NCBI GenBank assembly: GCA_965215755.1
Contig: OZ244119.1
Span: 5,518,001-5,582,000, forward strand
From: Tectiglobus sp965215755
Lineage (GTDB): Bacteria; Pseudomonadota; Alphaproteobacteria; Rhizobiales; Hyphomicrobiaceae
Reading direction: 5' to 3'
DNA: 64,000 nt
Below the pieces are notes generated by a model. It did not search any database and was not told the DNA's origin. It saw nothing but the letters and a program-made list of their open reading frames with translations. Positions 26,524 through 35,009 of this stretch are shown piece by piece. Positions within the stretch are counted from its first letter, which is position 1. Every line of letters begins with the position of its first letter. Both the position numbers and the translations under genes were made by a program.

Positions 26524-27068
26524 TGCTCTAGCGACCTCAGCACTTCTTGAACTGCTCCATCGAAGATCCGGTGCTTGCCAAGGCTTGCCGCCAACATCAT
26601 GGCGCCTTGCAGTGAGGCAACGGTATACTGCGCCTGCTTCCTTCGCTGGGCCAATGGGCGGTCTTTGGGCAGATTAGCGACGAGCCATTCAATATTGTCC
26701 TCAAAGAATCCGGCGACCGCTTCGGAGACCACCCTCGGCAAACCGCAACTCTCAGCACCCAGCATCCCGCAAAGGCAGATCTTGTCGGATGCCATCAAAG
26801 ACTGCCGATAGACGCGAGTAAATGCGCGTACGCGATCATGAGCCGTCTGCGCCTCTTGGAGCTGGACCTCAAGCGCAGAAAAGAACCGTTCGCGATACCG
26901 ATCAACCAACGCTAGCCCGAGGTCTTCTTTCTGACGGAAGTAGTAATGGACACTCGAACTCTTGATTCCAAGATCGGCCGCCAGCTCGCGAAAACTGACG
27001 GCATGATAACCGCGCAGCCTCATACTGTCTTCGGCCGCATCAAGCAACGTATCCAACGTGTTCGGCAT
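26520..27068 (-). CDS. TetR/AcrR-family transcriptional regulator
   Basis: A 182-residue repressor. The N-terminal helix-turn-helix is YHAVSFRELAADLGIKSSS followed by VHYYFRQKEDL (residues 20–48). The C-terminal ligand domain has Cys residues in KICLCGMLGAESCGLP, which resembles the subgroup of NemR/electrophile sensors, though this is only a resemblance. It heads the operon with the amine oxidase and MFS genes. Two palindromes in front of it (27091 and 27140) are candidate operators, giving autorepression. Confidence 0.9.
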   Translation of the reverse strand: MPNTLDTLLDAAEDSMRLRGYHAVSFRELAADLGIKSSSVHYYFRQKEDLGLALVDRYRERFFSALEVQLQEAQTAHDRVRAFTRVYRQSLMASDKICLCGMLGAESCGLPRVVSEAVAGFFEDNIEWLVANLPKDRPLAQRRKQAQYTVASLQGAMMLAASLGKHRIFDGAVQEVLRSLEQ

Positions 27069-27090
27069 ATCATCACCGTCTCGTGTGATT

Positions 27091-27108
27091 ATCTATCAGT
27101 AGATAGTC
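27091..27108. promoter_or_regulatory. Candidate TetR operator 1
   Basis: ATCTATCAGTAGATAGTC: arms CTATC/GATAG around a 4-nt spacer. It shares the consensus ATCTAYC-N4-GRTAG with the second site 49 bp away (centre to centre). On the minus strand it lies between CTGTCA and GATAAT, possible -35 and -10 elements of the tetR promoter. Confidence 0.55.
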
Positions 27109-27139
27109 TTGACAGCATTGCCCACCACTGACAACATGA

Positions 27140-27157
27140 ATCTACCTTCTGATAGAT
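27140..27157. promoter_or_regulatory. Candidate TetR operator 2
   Basis: ATCTACCTTCTGATAGAT, a near-perfect palindrome with outer arms ATCTA/TAGAT, of the same pattern as site 1. A lone half site GGTAGATAGG occurs at 27195. The spacing suggests cooperative repression and perhaps control of the plus-strand cupin gene as well. Confidence 0.55.
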
Positions 27158-27288
27158 AAACGGATCATTTTGGCGGCACTCCAATGAGAAGATTGGTAGA
27201 TAGGCGTTCATGCGATCTGGATTGGTTCATGCTTCGCTGCTGCAATCGATGTGCGCCTTCTGACTGCGTTTATCATGAGAACCCGTAA

Positions 27289-27323
27289 GCAGAACGCATT
27301 GGAATCCTCCCAGTGCGTTCTGC
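27289..27323. repeat. Perfect 10-bp inverted repeat, 15-nt loop
   Basis: GCAGAACGCA (27289–27298) is complementary to TGCGTTCTGC (27314–27323). It lies about 50 nt before the TTG start of the cupin gene. No T run follows on either strand, so an mRNA leader structure or a protein-binding site fits better than a terminator. Confidence 0.6.
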
Positions 27324-27371
27324 TAGACAGGACCAGCAAGATCGTGTGCAATCGAAACAAGGAGTAGCGCA

Positions 27372-28055
27372 TTGGAACTCAACGCAGATTTCACAAAGCG
27401 GGTTGCTATGCACGGTGCGGATATCCCGTGGAAAGCTTCGCCGATGGCTGGTGTTGACCGACGCATGCTTGATCGACTTGGTGATGAGGTGGCGCGGGCG
27501 ACATCAATCGTTCGCTATGCCCCTAGCAGTTCCTTCTCACCTCATGTCCACACCGGCGGCGAGGAGTTCCTTGTCCTGGAGGGCGTATTCCAGGATGAAC
27601 ATGGAGACTTTCCGGCCGGGAGCTACATACGAAATCCTCCGGAATCAAGCCATACGCCAAGTTCGGCACCAGGCTGCACTATCTTTGTCAAACTTTGGCA
27701 GTTTGATCTGGATGATCGAACACATGTCCGTATTGATACAAGTGAGAGACAGTTCGAGCCAGCAGCTGGACGTCCCGGCGTTGAAATACTGCCCTTGCAT
27801 CACGATGATCGCGAAGAGGTTCGCTTGGAACAATGGACTGCTGGGCAAACTGTCGAACTGAACGCACCCGGCGGCCTAGAAGTTCTGGTCTTGGATGGCG
27901 GCTTTACTGAGCGGGGCGAAAAATTCGCTGCACAATCCTGGCTTCGGCTGCCGGCTTCGGCAAAGCTTCAAGCAAAGACTAGTTCTGACGGTGCGCGCGT
28001 GTGGATCAAGTCCGGGCATTTACGGGAACCCCCGAGACCACCACAGCAGCCATAA
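27372..28055 (+). CDS. Cupin protein with two ChrR-like domains
   Basis: A 227-residue protein that starts with TTG, justified by AAGGAG exactly 7 nt upstream. The first cupin has HVHTGGEEFLVLEGVFQDE (metal His-His-Glu, near residue 60) and GSYIRNPPESSHTPSS (third His). A second, degenerate cupin half follows (GLEVLVLDGGFTERGE, then SWLRLP) without the His set. This is the arrangement of anti-ECF-sigma ChrR-type cupins and of related free-standing proteins. No ECF sigma gene is adjacent. It lies 27 nt before the PNPOx-like gene and is probably co-transcribed. Confidence 0.82.
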   Translation: MELNADFTKRVAMHGADIPWKASPMAGVDRRMLDRLGDEVARATSIVRYAPSSSFSPHVHTGGEEFLVLEGVFQDEHGDFPAGSYIRNPPESSHTPSSAPGCTIFVKLWQFDLDDRTHVRIDTSERQFEPAAGRPGVEILPLHHDDREEVRLEQWTAGQTVELNAPGGLEVLVLDGGFTERGEKFAAQSWLRLPASAKLQAKTSSDGARVWIKSGHLREPPRPPQQP

Positions 28056-28081
28056 TTGCATTGACAAGGAAGTTGAAATCA

Positions 28082-29014
28082 ATGGCGCTGTCAGGTTGGG
28101 ATCGCGAGACATCTCCGTTTCACGCTGGTGAGCAAGAGCTACAGGCACGTCTTGGTCGCAAAGAGCGACAGGAAGCAATTGCACGAAAAACATTTCGGCC
28201 ATTTATGCCGGATCAGCATCGAACGTTCTTCCAGCAGCTACCATTCTTCGTGGTCGGCAGCATCGACCGTGAACAGCGTCCCTGGGCGTCGCTACTCTTC
28301 GGCGCCCCTGGCTTTATATCTACGCCAGATGATAAAACTCTCAAGGTTGCCGCCCAGCCACTTACCGGAGATCCACTCGCCGAAAACCTCGTGAAAGGCT
28401 CGCCACTTGGCCTACTCGGCATTGAATTGCCGACACGCCGTCGCAATCGTGTGAATGGTGTTTTGCAGCACCACACCAGAGATGGCCTTGAGGTGCAGGT
28501 TGTGCAGTCCTTTGGCAATTGTCCTCAGTACATTCAAACGCGGGAAATTGCTACTGAACATCCACCTGCGACAAGCGAGTCACTCGAGGCAGAACGTTTG
28601 TCAGGACTGGACCGGCAGTCCACCGAACTCATCGAAAGAGCCGACACATTCTTTGTTGCAAGTTTCAATGGCCGTGATGACAAGTTCGATACCGGAGGCA
28701 CGGACGTCAGTCATCGCGGTGGAGAGCCTGGCTTTGTTCGGGTCGAAGGCCAAACCCTGACGATACCGGACTACAAAGGCAATTTTGTTTTCAACACATT
28801 TGGCAACTTTCTGATTCATCCGCGAGCTGGCCTTATATTCATTGATTTCGAATCGGGAGATATTCTGCAACTTTCCGGAGCGACTGAACTCCTGTGGGAT
28901 ATGCCGGATGACTGGAAATCGCATCACAAAGCCGAACGTGCCTGGCGTTTCCATTTTGATCAGGGTGTACGGTTGCAAAGGGCGGCACCGCTTAGATGGC
29001 GCCGTGTCAATTAA
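28082..29014 (+). CDS. Pyridoxamine 5'-phosphate oxidase-like flavoprotein
   Basis: A 310-residue protein of the PNPOx-like split-barrel family. Landmarks are FHAGEQELQARLG near the start, FFVVGSIDREQRPWASLLFG (FMN barrel, near residue 60), LLGIELPTRRRNRVNG, and a second half with FFVASFNGRDDKFDTGGTDVSHRGG and NFVFNTFGNFLIHPRAGLIF. In related proteins this module is often followed by an oxidoreductase and a 2Fe-2S domain; here they are absent. ATG 28082 follows AAGGAAG. It pairs with the upstream cupin gene. Reaction unknown. Confidence 0.82.
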   Translation: MALSGWDRETSPFHAGEQELQARLGRKERQEAIARKTFRPFMPDQHRTFFQQLPFFVVGSIDREQRPWASLLFGAPGFISTPDDKTLKVAAQPLTGDPLAENLVKGSPLGLLGIELPTRRRNRVNGVLQHHTRDGLEVQVVQSFGNCPQYIQTREIATEHPPATSESLEAERLSGLDRQSTELIERADTFFVASFNGRDDKFDTGGTDVSHRGGEPGFVRVEGQTLTIPDYKGNFVFNTFGNFLIHPRAGLIFIDFESGDILQLSGATELLWDMPDDWKSHHKAERAWRFHFDQGVRLQRAAPLRWRRVN

Positions 29015-29203
29015 AGTAGCCAACACTAGTGTAGGTCCTGCCGAGCGCAGAATTCCTGGACAGTGATCGAGCGCCTGATAGCTGGAGGCCTGCGGTCAAA
29101 TTTATTGCAAATCCGAGTGCGATAGAGCGGCTCGTTCTTCAGTGCTATAAGCACGCACTGATTCTAAGGAACAGCAGCATCCACGGACGGACAGGACAAC
29201 CGT

Positions 29204-31540
29204 ATGACCTCGATCGATCAGCGCATTGCCAAAGAACTCAACGTTCAAGTTTCGCAGGTCAGCGCCGTCGTAGAGCTGCTCGGCGAAGGCGCCACGATCC
29301 CATTCATCGCTCGCTATCGGAAGGAAAAGACCGGCGGCCTAGATGATACGCAACTGCGCAATCTGGAACAGCGCCTGAGTTACCTGCGTCAACTGGATGA
29401 ACGCAAGACGGCTGTTCTAAAATCTATCTCCGAGCAAGGCAAACTCACTTCGGAGCTTGAGCAGGCTATTGCGGCGGTTGAGAGCAAGGTTGATCTGGAA
29501 GACCTTTACGCTCCCTACAAGCAAAAGCGGCGGACAAAAGGACAAATTGCGCGCGAAGCCGGACTTGAGCCATTGGCTGACGCGTTACTCGCTAATCCCA
29601 CACTCTCTCCCGCAACAGAGGCGGCCAGCTATTGCAACAAAGACAACGGCATTGAGACCACCGAAGCGGCATTGGAGGGAGCCCAGGCGATCCTCGTTGA
29701 ACGCATGGCCGAGGAACCGCAACTTGTTGGTCGCCTCCGCGAGTGGCTTTGGACAGATGCCCGGATCATGTCTAAGACGGCGCGGGGCAAACAGGATGAA
29801 GCTGCCAAGTTCTCAGACTACCTCGACTTTCAGCAAAACATTCGCGACATCCCCTCTCATCGTGCCCTCGCCCTGCTGCGTGGTCGCAACGAAGGACTTC
29901 TGACCCTCAAGATTGACGTCGAAGATGACGGTACCGATACGCATCCGGGGGCGCGGAAGGTGATGTCTCACTTCGGAATTGCCAACCAAGGACGGCCGTC
30001 CGATCCATGGCTTTGTGAAACGGCGTCAGCGACATGGAAGGGGAAACTGCAACCCGCATTGACGACCAGCCTTCTTGCACGAATCAAAGAGCAAGCTGAT
30101 GCGGCAGCGATTGATATCTTCAAATCCAATCTCAAAGACCTGCTGTTGGCCGCGCCTGCAGGGCCACGGACAACAATGGGCCTTGATCCCGGCATTCGAA
30201 CAGGAGTGAAAGTTGCCGTCGTTGATAAGACTGGGAAACTTCTCGACACGGCTACGGTCTATCCGCATGAACCGCGCAATGATTGGCGTGGTGCCATCGC
30301 AACTCTGTCCGGGCTTTGCACAAAGCATCATGTCGATCTGATTGCTGTTGGAAACGGGACCGCAAGCCGCGAAACAGACAAGCTGGCTGGAGACCTCATC
30401 AATCAGCTTCCGGCGCTCACCATTCAGAAAGTCATGGTGTCAGAAGCTGGCGCATCGGTTTATTCAGCTTCGCAATTGGCAGCCGATGAATTTCCAGACC
30501 TTGATGTGTCTTTGCGAGGCGCCGTCTCAATTGCGCGCCGATTGCAGGATCCGCTCGCCGAGCTTGTTAAGATCGAACCCAAAGCTATTGGTGTTGGCCA
30601 ATACCAACACGACGTAAATCAAACAGAACTCGCACAATCTCTCGAAGCTGCAGTCGAAGACTGCGTCAACTCTGTCGGTGTCAATGTCAATACAGCTTCG
30701 GCGCCATTGCTTTCGAGCGTTGCCGGGCTCAATGCCACCATTGCGCAGAACATTGTCAATTACCGCAACGAAAATGGTGCCTTCAAGAAACGCACGGAGA
30801 TGAAGAAGGTTGCGCGGCTTGGCCCCAAAGCCTTTGAACAAGCGGCCGGGTTCTTGCGGATCATGGAAGGTGCCAATCCACTGGATGCTTCGGCCGTTCA
30901 TCCGGAGGCCTATGCCGTCGTGGAAAGGATCGGCAAAGTCAAAAAGCGATCCGTTAAATCGATGATAGGCGATGGCGCGTTCCTGCAATCTCTGTTGGCG
31001 GAAGACTTCGTTGATGAGCAATTCGGGCTACCGACAGTGCGCGACATTCTTGCCGAGCTTGAGAAGCCGGGTCGAGACCCACGACCTGAGTTTAGAACGG
31101 CTCGATTTTCGGACGAAGTCGAGCAACTCACTGATCTTCAAACCGGCATGCTGCTTGAAGGCGTAGTGACGAATGTGACCGCATTTGGAGCGTTCGTCGA
31201 TGTCGGTGTTCATCAGGACGGACTTGTTCACGTCTCTGAACTGGCGGACAAATTTGTCAAAGATCCACGCGACATCGTTAAGGCTGGAGACGTCGTCAAG
31301 GTCCGCGTTAAGGATGTTGATGTTGCCCGCAAGCGCATTGCACTCTCAATGAAATCTGCATCCGGCAGATCAGGTACCGAAAGCGGTCGGAAGCAACCTG
31401 ACACCAGCGGAGCTCACGAGGCAAGACGGCCCAGCCAGAATCCAGCGGGCGGGCAGAATCGGCCGGTCAGCCAAACCCCGAGCAGCGAAGGTGAATCAGC
31501 TCTCGCGGCAGCCTTGCGGCGCGCGCAAGGCAGTGGCTAG
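29204..31540 (+). CDS. tex: Tex, RNA-binding transcription accessory protein
   Basis: A 778-residue cytoplasmic protein with the full Tex layout: N-terminal helical region (GEGATIPFIARYRKEKTGGLDD written across residues 28–49), YqgF nuclease-like domain from MGLDPGIRTGVKVAVVD (near residue 325), helix-hairpin-helix VNVNTASAPLLSSVAGLN (near residue 495), and an S1 RNA-binding domain with GVVTNVTAFGAFVDVG, then HQDGLVHVSELADKF (near residue 655). A low-complexity Arg/Ser/Gln tail follows. Tex affects transcription and the response to stalled RNA polymerase. It stands alone, with 189 bp upstream holding its presumed promoter. Confidence 0.95.
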   Translation: MTSIDQRIAKELNVQVSQVSAVVELLGEGATIPFIARYRKEKTGGLDDTQLRNLEQRLSYLRQLDERKTAVLKSISEQGKLTSELEQAIAAVESKVDLEDLYAPYKQKRRTKGQIAREAGLEPLADALLANPTLSPATEAASYCNKDNGIETTEAALEGAQAILVERMAEEPQLVGRLREWLWTDARIMSKTARGKQDEAAKFSDYLDFQQNIRDIPSHRALALLRGRNEGLLTLKIDVEDDGTDTHPGARKVMSHFGIANQGRPSDPWLCETASATWKGKLQPALTTSLLARIKEQADAAAIDIFKSNLKDLLLAAPAGPRTTMGLDPGIRTGVKVAVVDKTGKLLDTATVYPHEPRNDWRGAIATLSGLCTKHHVDLIAVGNGTASRETDKLAGDLINQLPALTIQKVMVSEAGASVYSASQLAADEFPDLDVSLRGAVSIARRLQDPLAELVKIEPKAIGVGQYQHDVNQTELAQSLEAAVEDCVNSVGVNVNTASAPLLSSVAGLNATIAQNIVNYRNENGAFKKRTEMKKVARLGPKAFEQAAGFLRIMEGANPLDASAVHPEAYAVVERIGKVKKRSVKSMIGDGAFLQSLLAEDFVDEQFGLPTVRDILAELEKPGRDPRPEFRTARFSDEVEQLTDLQTGMLLEGVVTNVTAFGAFVDVGVHQDGLVHVSELADKFVKDPRDIVKAGDVVKVRVKDVDVARKRIALSMKSASGRSGTESGRKQPDTSGAHEARRPSQNPAGGQNRPVSQTPSSEGESALAAALRRAQGSG

Positions 31541-31739
31541 TTCTATCGGGTTGCATATTTTGCAAGGTGAATGAGACCAGTCTCGCGAAATTGAGGCCAT
31601 TCCTGCATTTGCCAACTGGGCATTATTAACGTTCTGCTAGCCAAGACTTTGCCGTTGAGCGGCTTTGTCACCATATACTTTTCCGCGTAAGCACTATAAG
31701 AAGCCCTGAAACCCCAATACTGCCGCCACTAATTGGTTC

Positions 31740-31767
31740 GGTCGCGTCATTTGCGCGACCCAGTTTT
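31740..31767 (+). terminator. Hairpin between tex and the helicase gene
   Basis: GGTCGCG (31740–31746) pairs with CGCGACC (31754–31760) around a 7-nt loop, followed by CAGTTTT. It could be the tex terminator or a structure in the helicase mRNA leader, about 65 nt before the helicase start. Confidence 0.4.
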
Positions 31768-31823
31768 CGAGGCATTCCGGTACGGGCCGCTCCACTTGGA
31801 CTGCGGAGCTTGAAAGGTATTCA

Positions 31824-33626
31824 ATGAGCGAACTCGAAGGTGTCGTGCCAGCACTGCGCGACGCGATAGCGGCACGCGGCTATCACGAGCTGACCCCCGT
31901 CCAGAAGGCGGTTCTGGATCCTGAGACAAACGTCGGCGACATGCTGGTCTCGGCCCAAACCGGGTCTGGGAAGACCGTCGCGTTCGGTCTTGCCCTTGCA
32001 GAAACTCTGCTCGCCGGGAAAGAGAAGCTCGAGAAAGCCGATGAACCTCTAGCCCTTATTGTTGCACCGACGCGGGAGCTGGCGCTGCAAATCAAGCGCG
32101 AGTTTGAGTGGCTTTATGCGTCCACTGGGGCAGTCATCGCTTCGTGCGTGGGCGGCATGGATATGCGTGCAGAACGACGACGCCTGGAGCAAGGATCGCA
32201 TATTGTCATCGGGACTCCAGGACGTTTGCGCGACCACATTCAACGCTCTTCGTTGAAAACGCATGACATACGCGCCGTCGTGCTCGACGAAGCCGACGAA
32301 ATGCTGGACCTCGGCTTTCGTGAGGATTTGGAGTTTATTCTTGCAGAAACGCCCGAGCATCGGCGAACATTGCTGTTCTCGGCGACCGTGCCGCGTGGTA
32401 TTGCGAGCCTGGCCGAAAAGTATCAGCACGATGCAAAGCGCATCACGACCACCGAAGAGAAAAAGCAGCATACCGATATTGAGTATCGGGCGCTGACGGT
32501 GGCAGCCAGTGATCGTGAAAACGCGATCGTAAATGTTCTGCGATTTTACGAGGCGCAGAATGCCCTGATTTTCTGTGCAACGCGCGCAACCGTGAACCAC
32601 ATTACCGCACGGTTTCGAAATCGCGGGTTCTCTGTTGTTGCCTTGTCAGGCGAGCTATCGCAGAGCGAGCGCTCACATGCCTTGCAGTCAATGCGTGATG
32701 GTCGTGCTCGCGTCTGCATTGCAACCGATGTTGCTGCTCGCGGTATTGATCTGCCCAATCTTGAACTGGTTGTGCATGCGGACCTGCCGACGAATGCAGA
32801 GACACTACTACACCGCAGTGGCCGTACCGGTCGGGCCGGGCGCAAAGGTGTCAGCATCCTCATTGTCCCATCCAATAAGCGCCGCGGTGCAGAGCGCCTT
32901 CTTGGTGCAGCCAAAATTCGCGCACATTGGGATCGCCCCCCCTCTGCCGATGATGTTGCGCAACGTGATGACGAGCGCTTGCTCGAGCACGAGGCCTTAA
33001 CGCAGGCCACACAAGACGGCCGTGATGAATTGATCCAGCAATTGCTAGCCAAACACGGCGCGGAACAAGTAGCGAGCGCTTTCATCGCTGTAGTGCAGGA
33101 TGGGCAATCTGCCCCTGAAGAGCTGCAGGAGATTACAATCCCGGAGCCAAGGTCGCGGCAGCCGCGCACAGATTTTGCCAACAGTGTTTGGTTTTCACTT
33201 TCTGTGGGACGGAAGCAGAAGGCAGAACCAGGTTGGCTCTTGCCAGTTATCTGTAAGGGTGGCGCCCTTACCAAACCGGAAATTGGCAGCATCAAAGTCC
33301 AGCAGGATCAGACACTTGTCGAAATTGATGCAGAATGCGTGGATCGCTTTCTAGCTGCCATCGGACCAAATAAGACGCTGCAGAAGAATATTCGTGTCAA
33401 ACAAGTCGACAAGCCTACTGACCTTGGCGGAGACAGGTTTCATAAGGGCAAACGACTGCGCGGCTCTCGTGGGCCGGATCAACGCAAGCCTCGCAACGCA
33501 TCAGACGCCAAGGCGAGACCTTATGCGGGCAAATCGTCTAAAGCGAAATCGAAAGACACCAAGTTGTCTCCAAAACCCGGCAAACGAAAAGGCAAGCCGC
33601 AATCGGCAGCCCGCGCAAGCAAGTAA
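31824..33626 (+). CDS. DEAD-box ATP-dependent RNA helicase with DbpA-type RNA-binding domain
   Basis: A 600-residue helicase. Motifs in order: Q motif GYHELTPVQKAVL, Walker A SAQTGSGKT (near residue 45), PTRELALQ, GTPGRL, DEAD in VVLDEADEMLD (near residue 157), SATVPRG, then in domain 2 ALIFCATRA, ATDVAARGIDLPNL and HRSGRTGRAGRKG. Residues about 440–530 resemble the DbpA RNA-binding domain (WFSLSVGRKQKAEPGWLLP). The tail is Lys/Arg-rich and disordered. It fits the DeaD/CsdA-like group acting in ribosome assembly or RNA decay, often cold-induced; the exact orthologue is not certain. AAAGG precedes ATG 31824. Confidence 0.92.
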   Translation: MSELEGVVPALRDAIAARGYHELTPVQKAVLDPETNVGDMLVSAQTGSGKTVAFGLALAETLLAGKEKLEKADEPLALIVAPTRELALQIKREFEWLYASTGAVIASCVGGMDMRAERRRLEQGSHIVIGTPGRLRDHIQRSSLKTHDIRAVVLDEADEMLDLGFREDLEFILAETPEHRRTLLFSATVPRGIASLAEKYQHDAKRITTTEEKKQHTDIEYRALTVAASDRENAIVNVLRFYEAQNALIFCATRATVNHITARFRNRGFSVVALSGELSQSERSHALQSMRDGRARVCIATDVAARGIDLPNLELVVHADLPTNAETLLHRSGRTGRAGRKGVSILIVPSNKRRGAERLLGAAKIRAHWDRPPSADDVAQRDDERLLEHEALTQATQDGRDELIQQLLAKHGAEQVASAFIAVVQDGQSAPEELQEITIPEPRSRQPRTDFANSVWFSLSVGRKQKAEPGWLLPVICKGGALTKPEIGSIKVQQDQTLVEIDAECVDRFLAAIGPNKTLQKNIRVKQVDKPTDLGGDRFHKGKRLRGSRGPDQRKPRNASDAKARPYAGKSSKAKSKDTKLSPKPGKRKGKPQSAARASK

Positions 33627-33712
33627 GAAACCCTACCAGGACGTCACCCTTCTGTTTGGCAACCCTCGGATGCCGATGTCCGACGCAAGCCACCGGACTT
33701 AATTTGATCTCT

Positions 33713-34735
33713 TTACAATCGCGGGACCGGACCGAGTGATTCCCGCTCAACTATCTCAGTCTCGAATTCGGCGCTTGCCAGGTTCTTTTTGCCGGCGATC
33801 CTGTCAAGCAGCATACTTGCTGCTGCTTGCCCCATGCGTCGGTGCGGAACGTGAACAGTTGTCAGAGGTGGCTCCACAACAGTTGCAATGTCGATATCAT
33901 CGAAGCCAGTGACCGAAACGTCCCCCGGTACATTGAGCCCCATCCGCCGTGCCTCGCACAGCGCGCCAGCTGCTAACACATCGTTGCCACAAATGATCGC
34001 CGTCGGTGCTGGACTTTGGCTCATCAATTCTCGGAAGGCACGAGCGCCCTCTTCAATCGTGTATTGCACCTCTACGACCGGAAGCTTGCTTGTTCTCAAA
34101 TGCTTGCGCTCAAGCGCTTCTACAACGCCGGACAAGCGATCGGCAGCACGGTCATTTCCCTCGGTGATGCCGGCTATCATTGCGATACGCTCGTGTCCGA
34201 GTGCGATAACGCGTTCAGCGATCTGCCGCGCGGCCTTGTGATTGTTGAAGCCTGAACAGTTCCACTGTCTTTCCTGCCGCATACTCCAGGCAATGACCGT
34301 GGGAACAGCCCGCTTCTGCAGGAAATCGAATACCTTCCTTGGACGCTCCGAGCCAATCAACAGCAAGCCATCGGATCCGCGCGCCACCAACTTCTTGATC
34401 TGTTCGAACTCACGTTCCGGATCATAGCCCGTGCTGGCCACCAGCAGCGTGAAGCCCTTCTCGGCAAGCGCTTCCTCAAATGCCTGAAGCCCGCGGGCAA
34501 AAATCGCGTTCTCCATCGTCGGTATAATCGCACCGACGGTGTTTGTTCGGCGTGATGCGAGGACACGGCCACCAAAGTTCGGTGTGTAGGAGAGCTCTTC
34601 AACCGCACGCATGACGCGGTCGCGCGTTTCCGGAACGACACGATCCGGCTCATTGAAGCAACGTGAAACAGTTGCTGTTGAGACAAGCGCGCGCTTGGCC
34701 ACGTCATTCAGCGTTGGTGAAGAGTTTGGCGGCAT
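33713..34735 (-). CDS. LacI-family transcriptional regulator
   Basis: A 340-residue repressor. The helix-turn-helix is TLNDVAKRALVSTATVSRCF (residues 7–26), then the hinge helix SRR with GGRVLASRRTNTVGAI. The periplasmic-binding-protein-like core follows, with GTLLIGSER-like DGLLLIGSERPRK, ICGNDVLAAGAL and VTGFDDIDIATVVEPPLTTV. It most resembles the GntR/gluconate type of LacI proteins. ATG 34735 is preferred over a GTG three codons upstream. Two perfect palindromes in the divergent intergenic region are its likely operators, and the zinc alcohol dehydrogenase gene its likely target, suggesting sugar-acid metabolism. Confidence 0.92.
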   Translation of the reverse strand: MPPNSSPTLNDVAKRALVSTATVSRCFNEPDRVVPETRDRVMRAVEELSYTPNFGGRVLASRRTNTVGAIIPTMENAIFARGLQAFEEALAEKGFTLLVASTGYDPEREFEQIKKLVARGSDGLLLIGSERPRKVFDFLQKRAVPTVIAWSMRQERQWNCSGFNNHKAARQIAERVIALGHERIAMIAGITEGNDRAADRLSGVVEALERKHLRTSKLPVVEVQYTIEEGARAFRELMSQSPAPTAIICGNDVLAAGALCEARRMGLNVPGDVSVTGFDDIDIATVVEPPLTTVHVPHRRMGQAAASMLLDRIAGKKNLASAEFETEIVERESLGPVPRL

Positions 34736-34777
34736 GTCTTTCACAAATGATGATTGAGCACGCCCGACACCCTATCA

Positions 34778-34791
34778 TGCAAGCGCTTGCA
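34778..34791. promoter_or_regulatory. LacI-type operator 1, TGCAAGCGCTTGCA
   Basis: Perfect 14-bp palindrome with the CG centre typical of LacI-family sites, 43 bp upstream of the lacI-type start codon, in the intergenic region shared with the zinc dehydrogenase gene. Confidence 0.8.
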
Positions 34792-34799
34792 TTCCAAAA

Positions 34800-34813
34800 T
34801 GTAAGCGCTTACA
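34800..34813. promoter_or_regulatory. LacI-type operator 2, TGTAAGCGCTTACA
   Basis: Second perfect 14-bp palindrome, 22 bp centre to centre from the first, two helical turns apart. This arrangement fits two dimers bound on the same face of DNA. The rest of the 274-bp gap shows no further element. Confidence 0.8.
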
Positions 34814-35009
34814 AGAAATGCGACATCGAGCGTGACGCTGAGGAACGTGAGAATATGCCTGTGACTTGCCGGAAGCGCGCCACTAGGCCGGCTGAGAGCA
34901 AATCGGACGAAAACCTGAAGCCGTGCCCAAGCGCCCTTCCGCATTCTGGGTGTGGGGTAGTGCTCAGAGTGCCGGACCCAGTGATAGGGCGCAACGATAG
35001 CCAGCCAAC

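Noticed and set aside
29153..29173. CAGTGC/GCACTG inverted repeat before tex
   Set aside because: Arms of only 6 bp, not linked to a T run or a known regulator site; can occur by chance.
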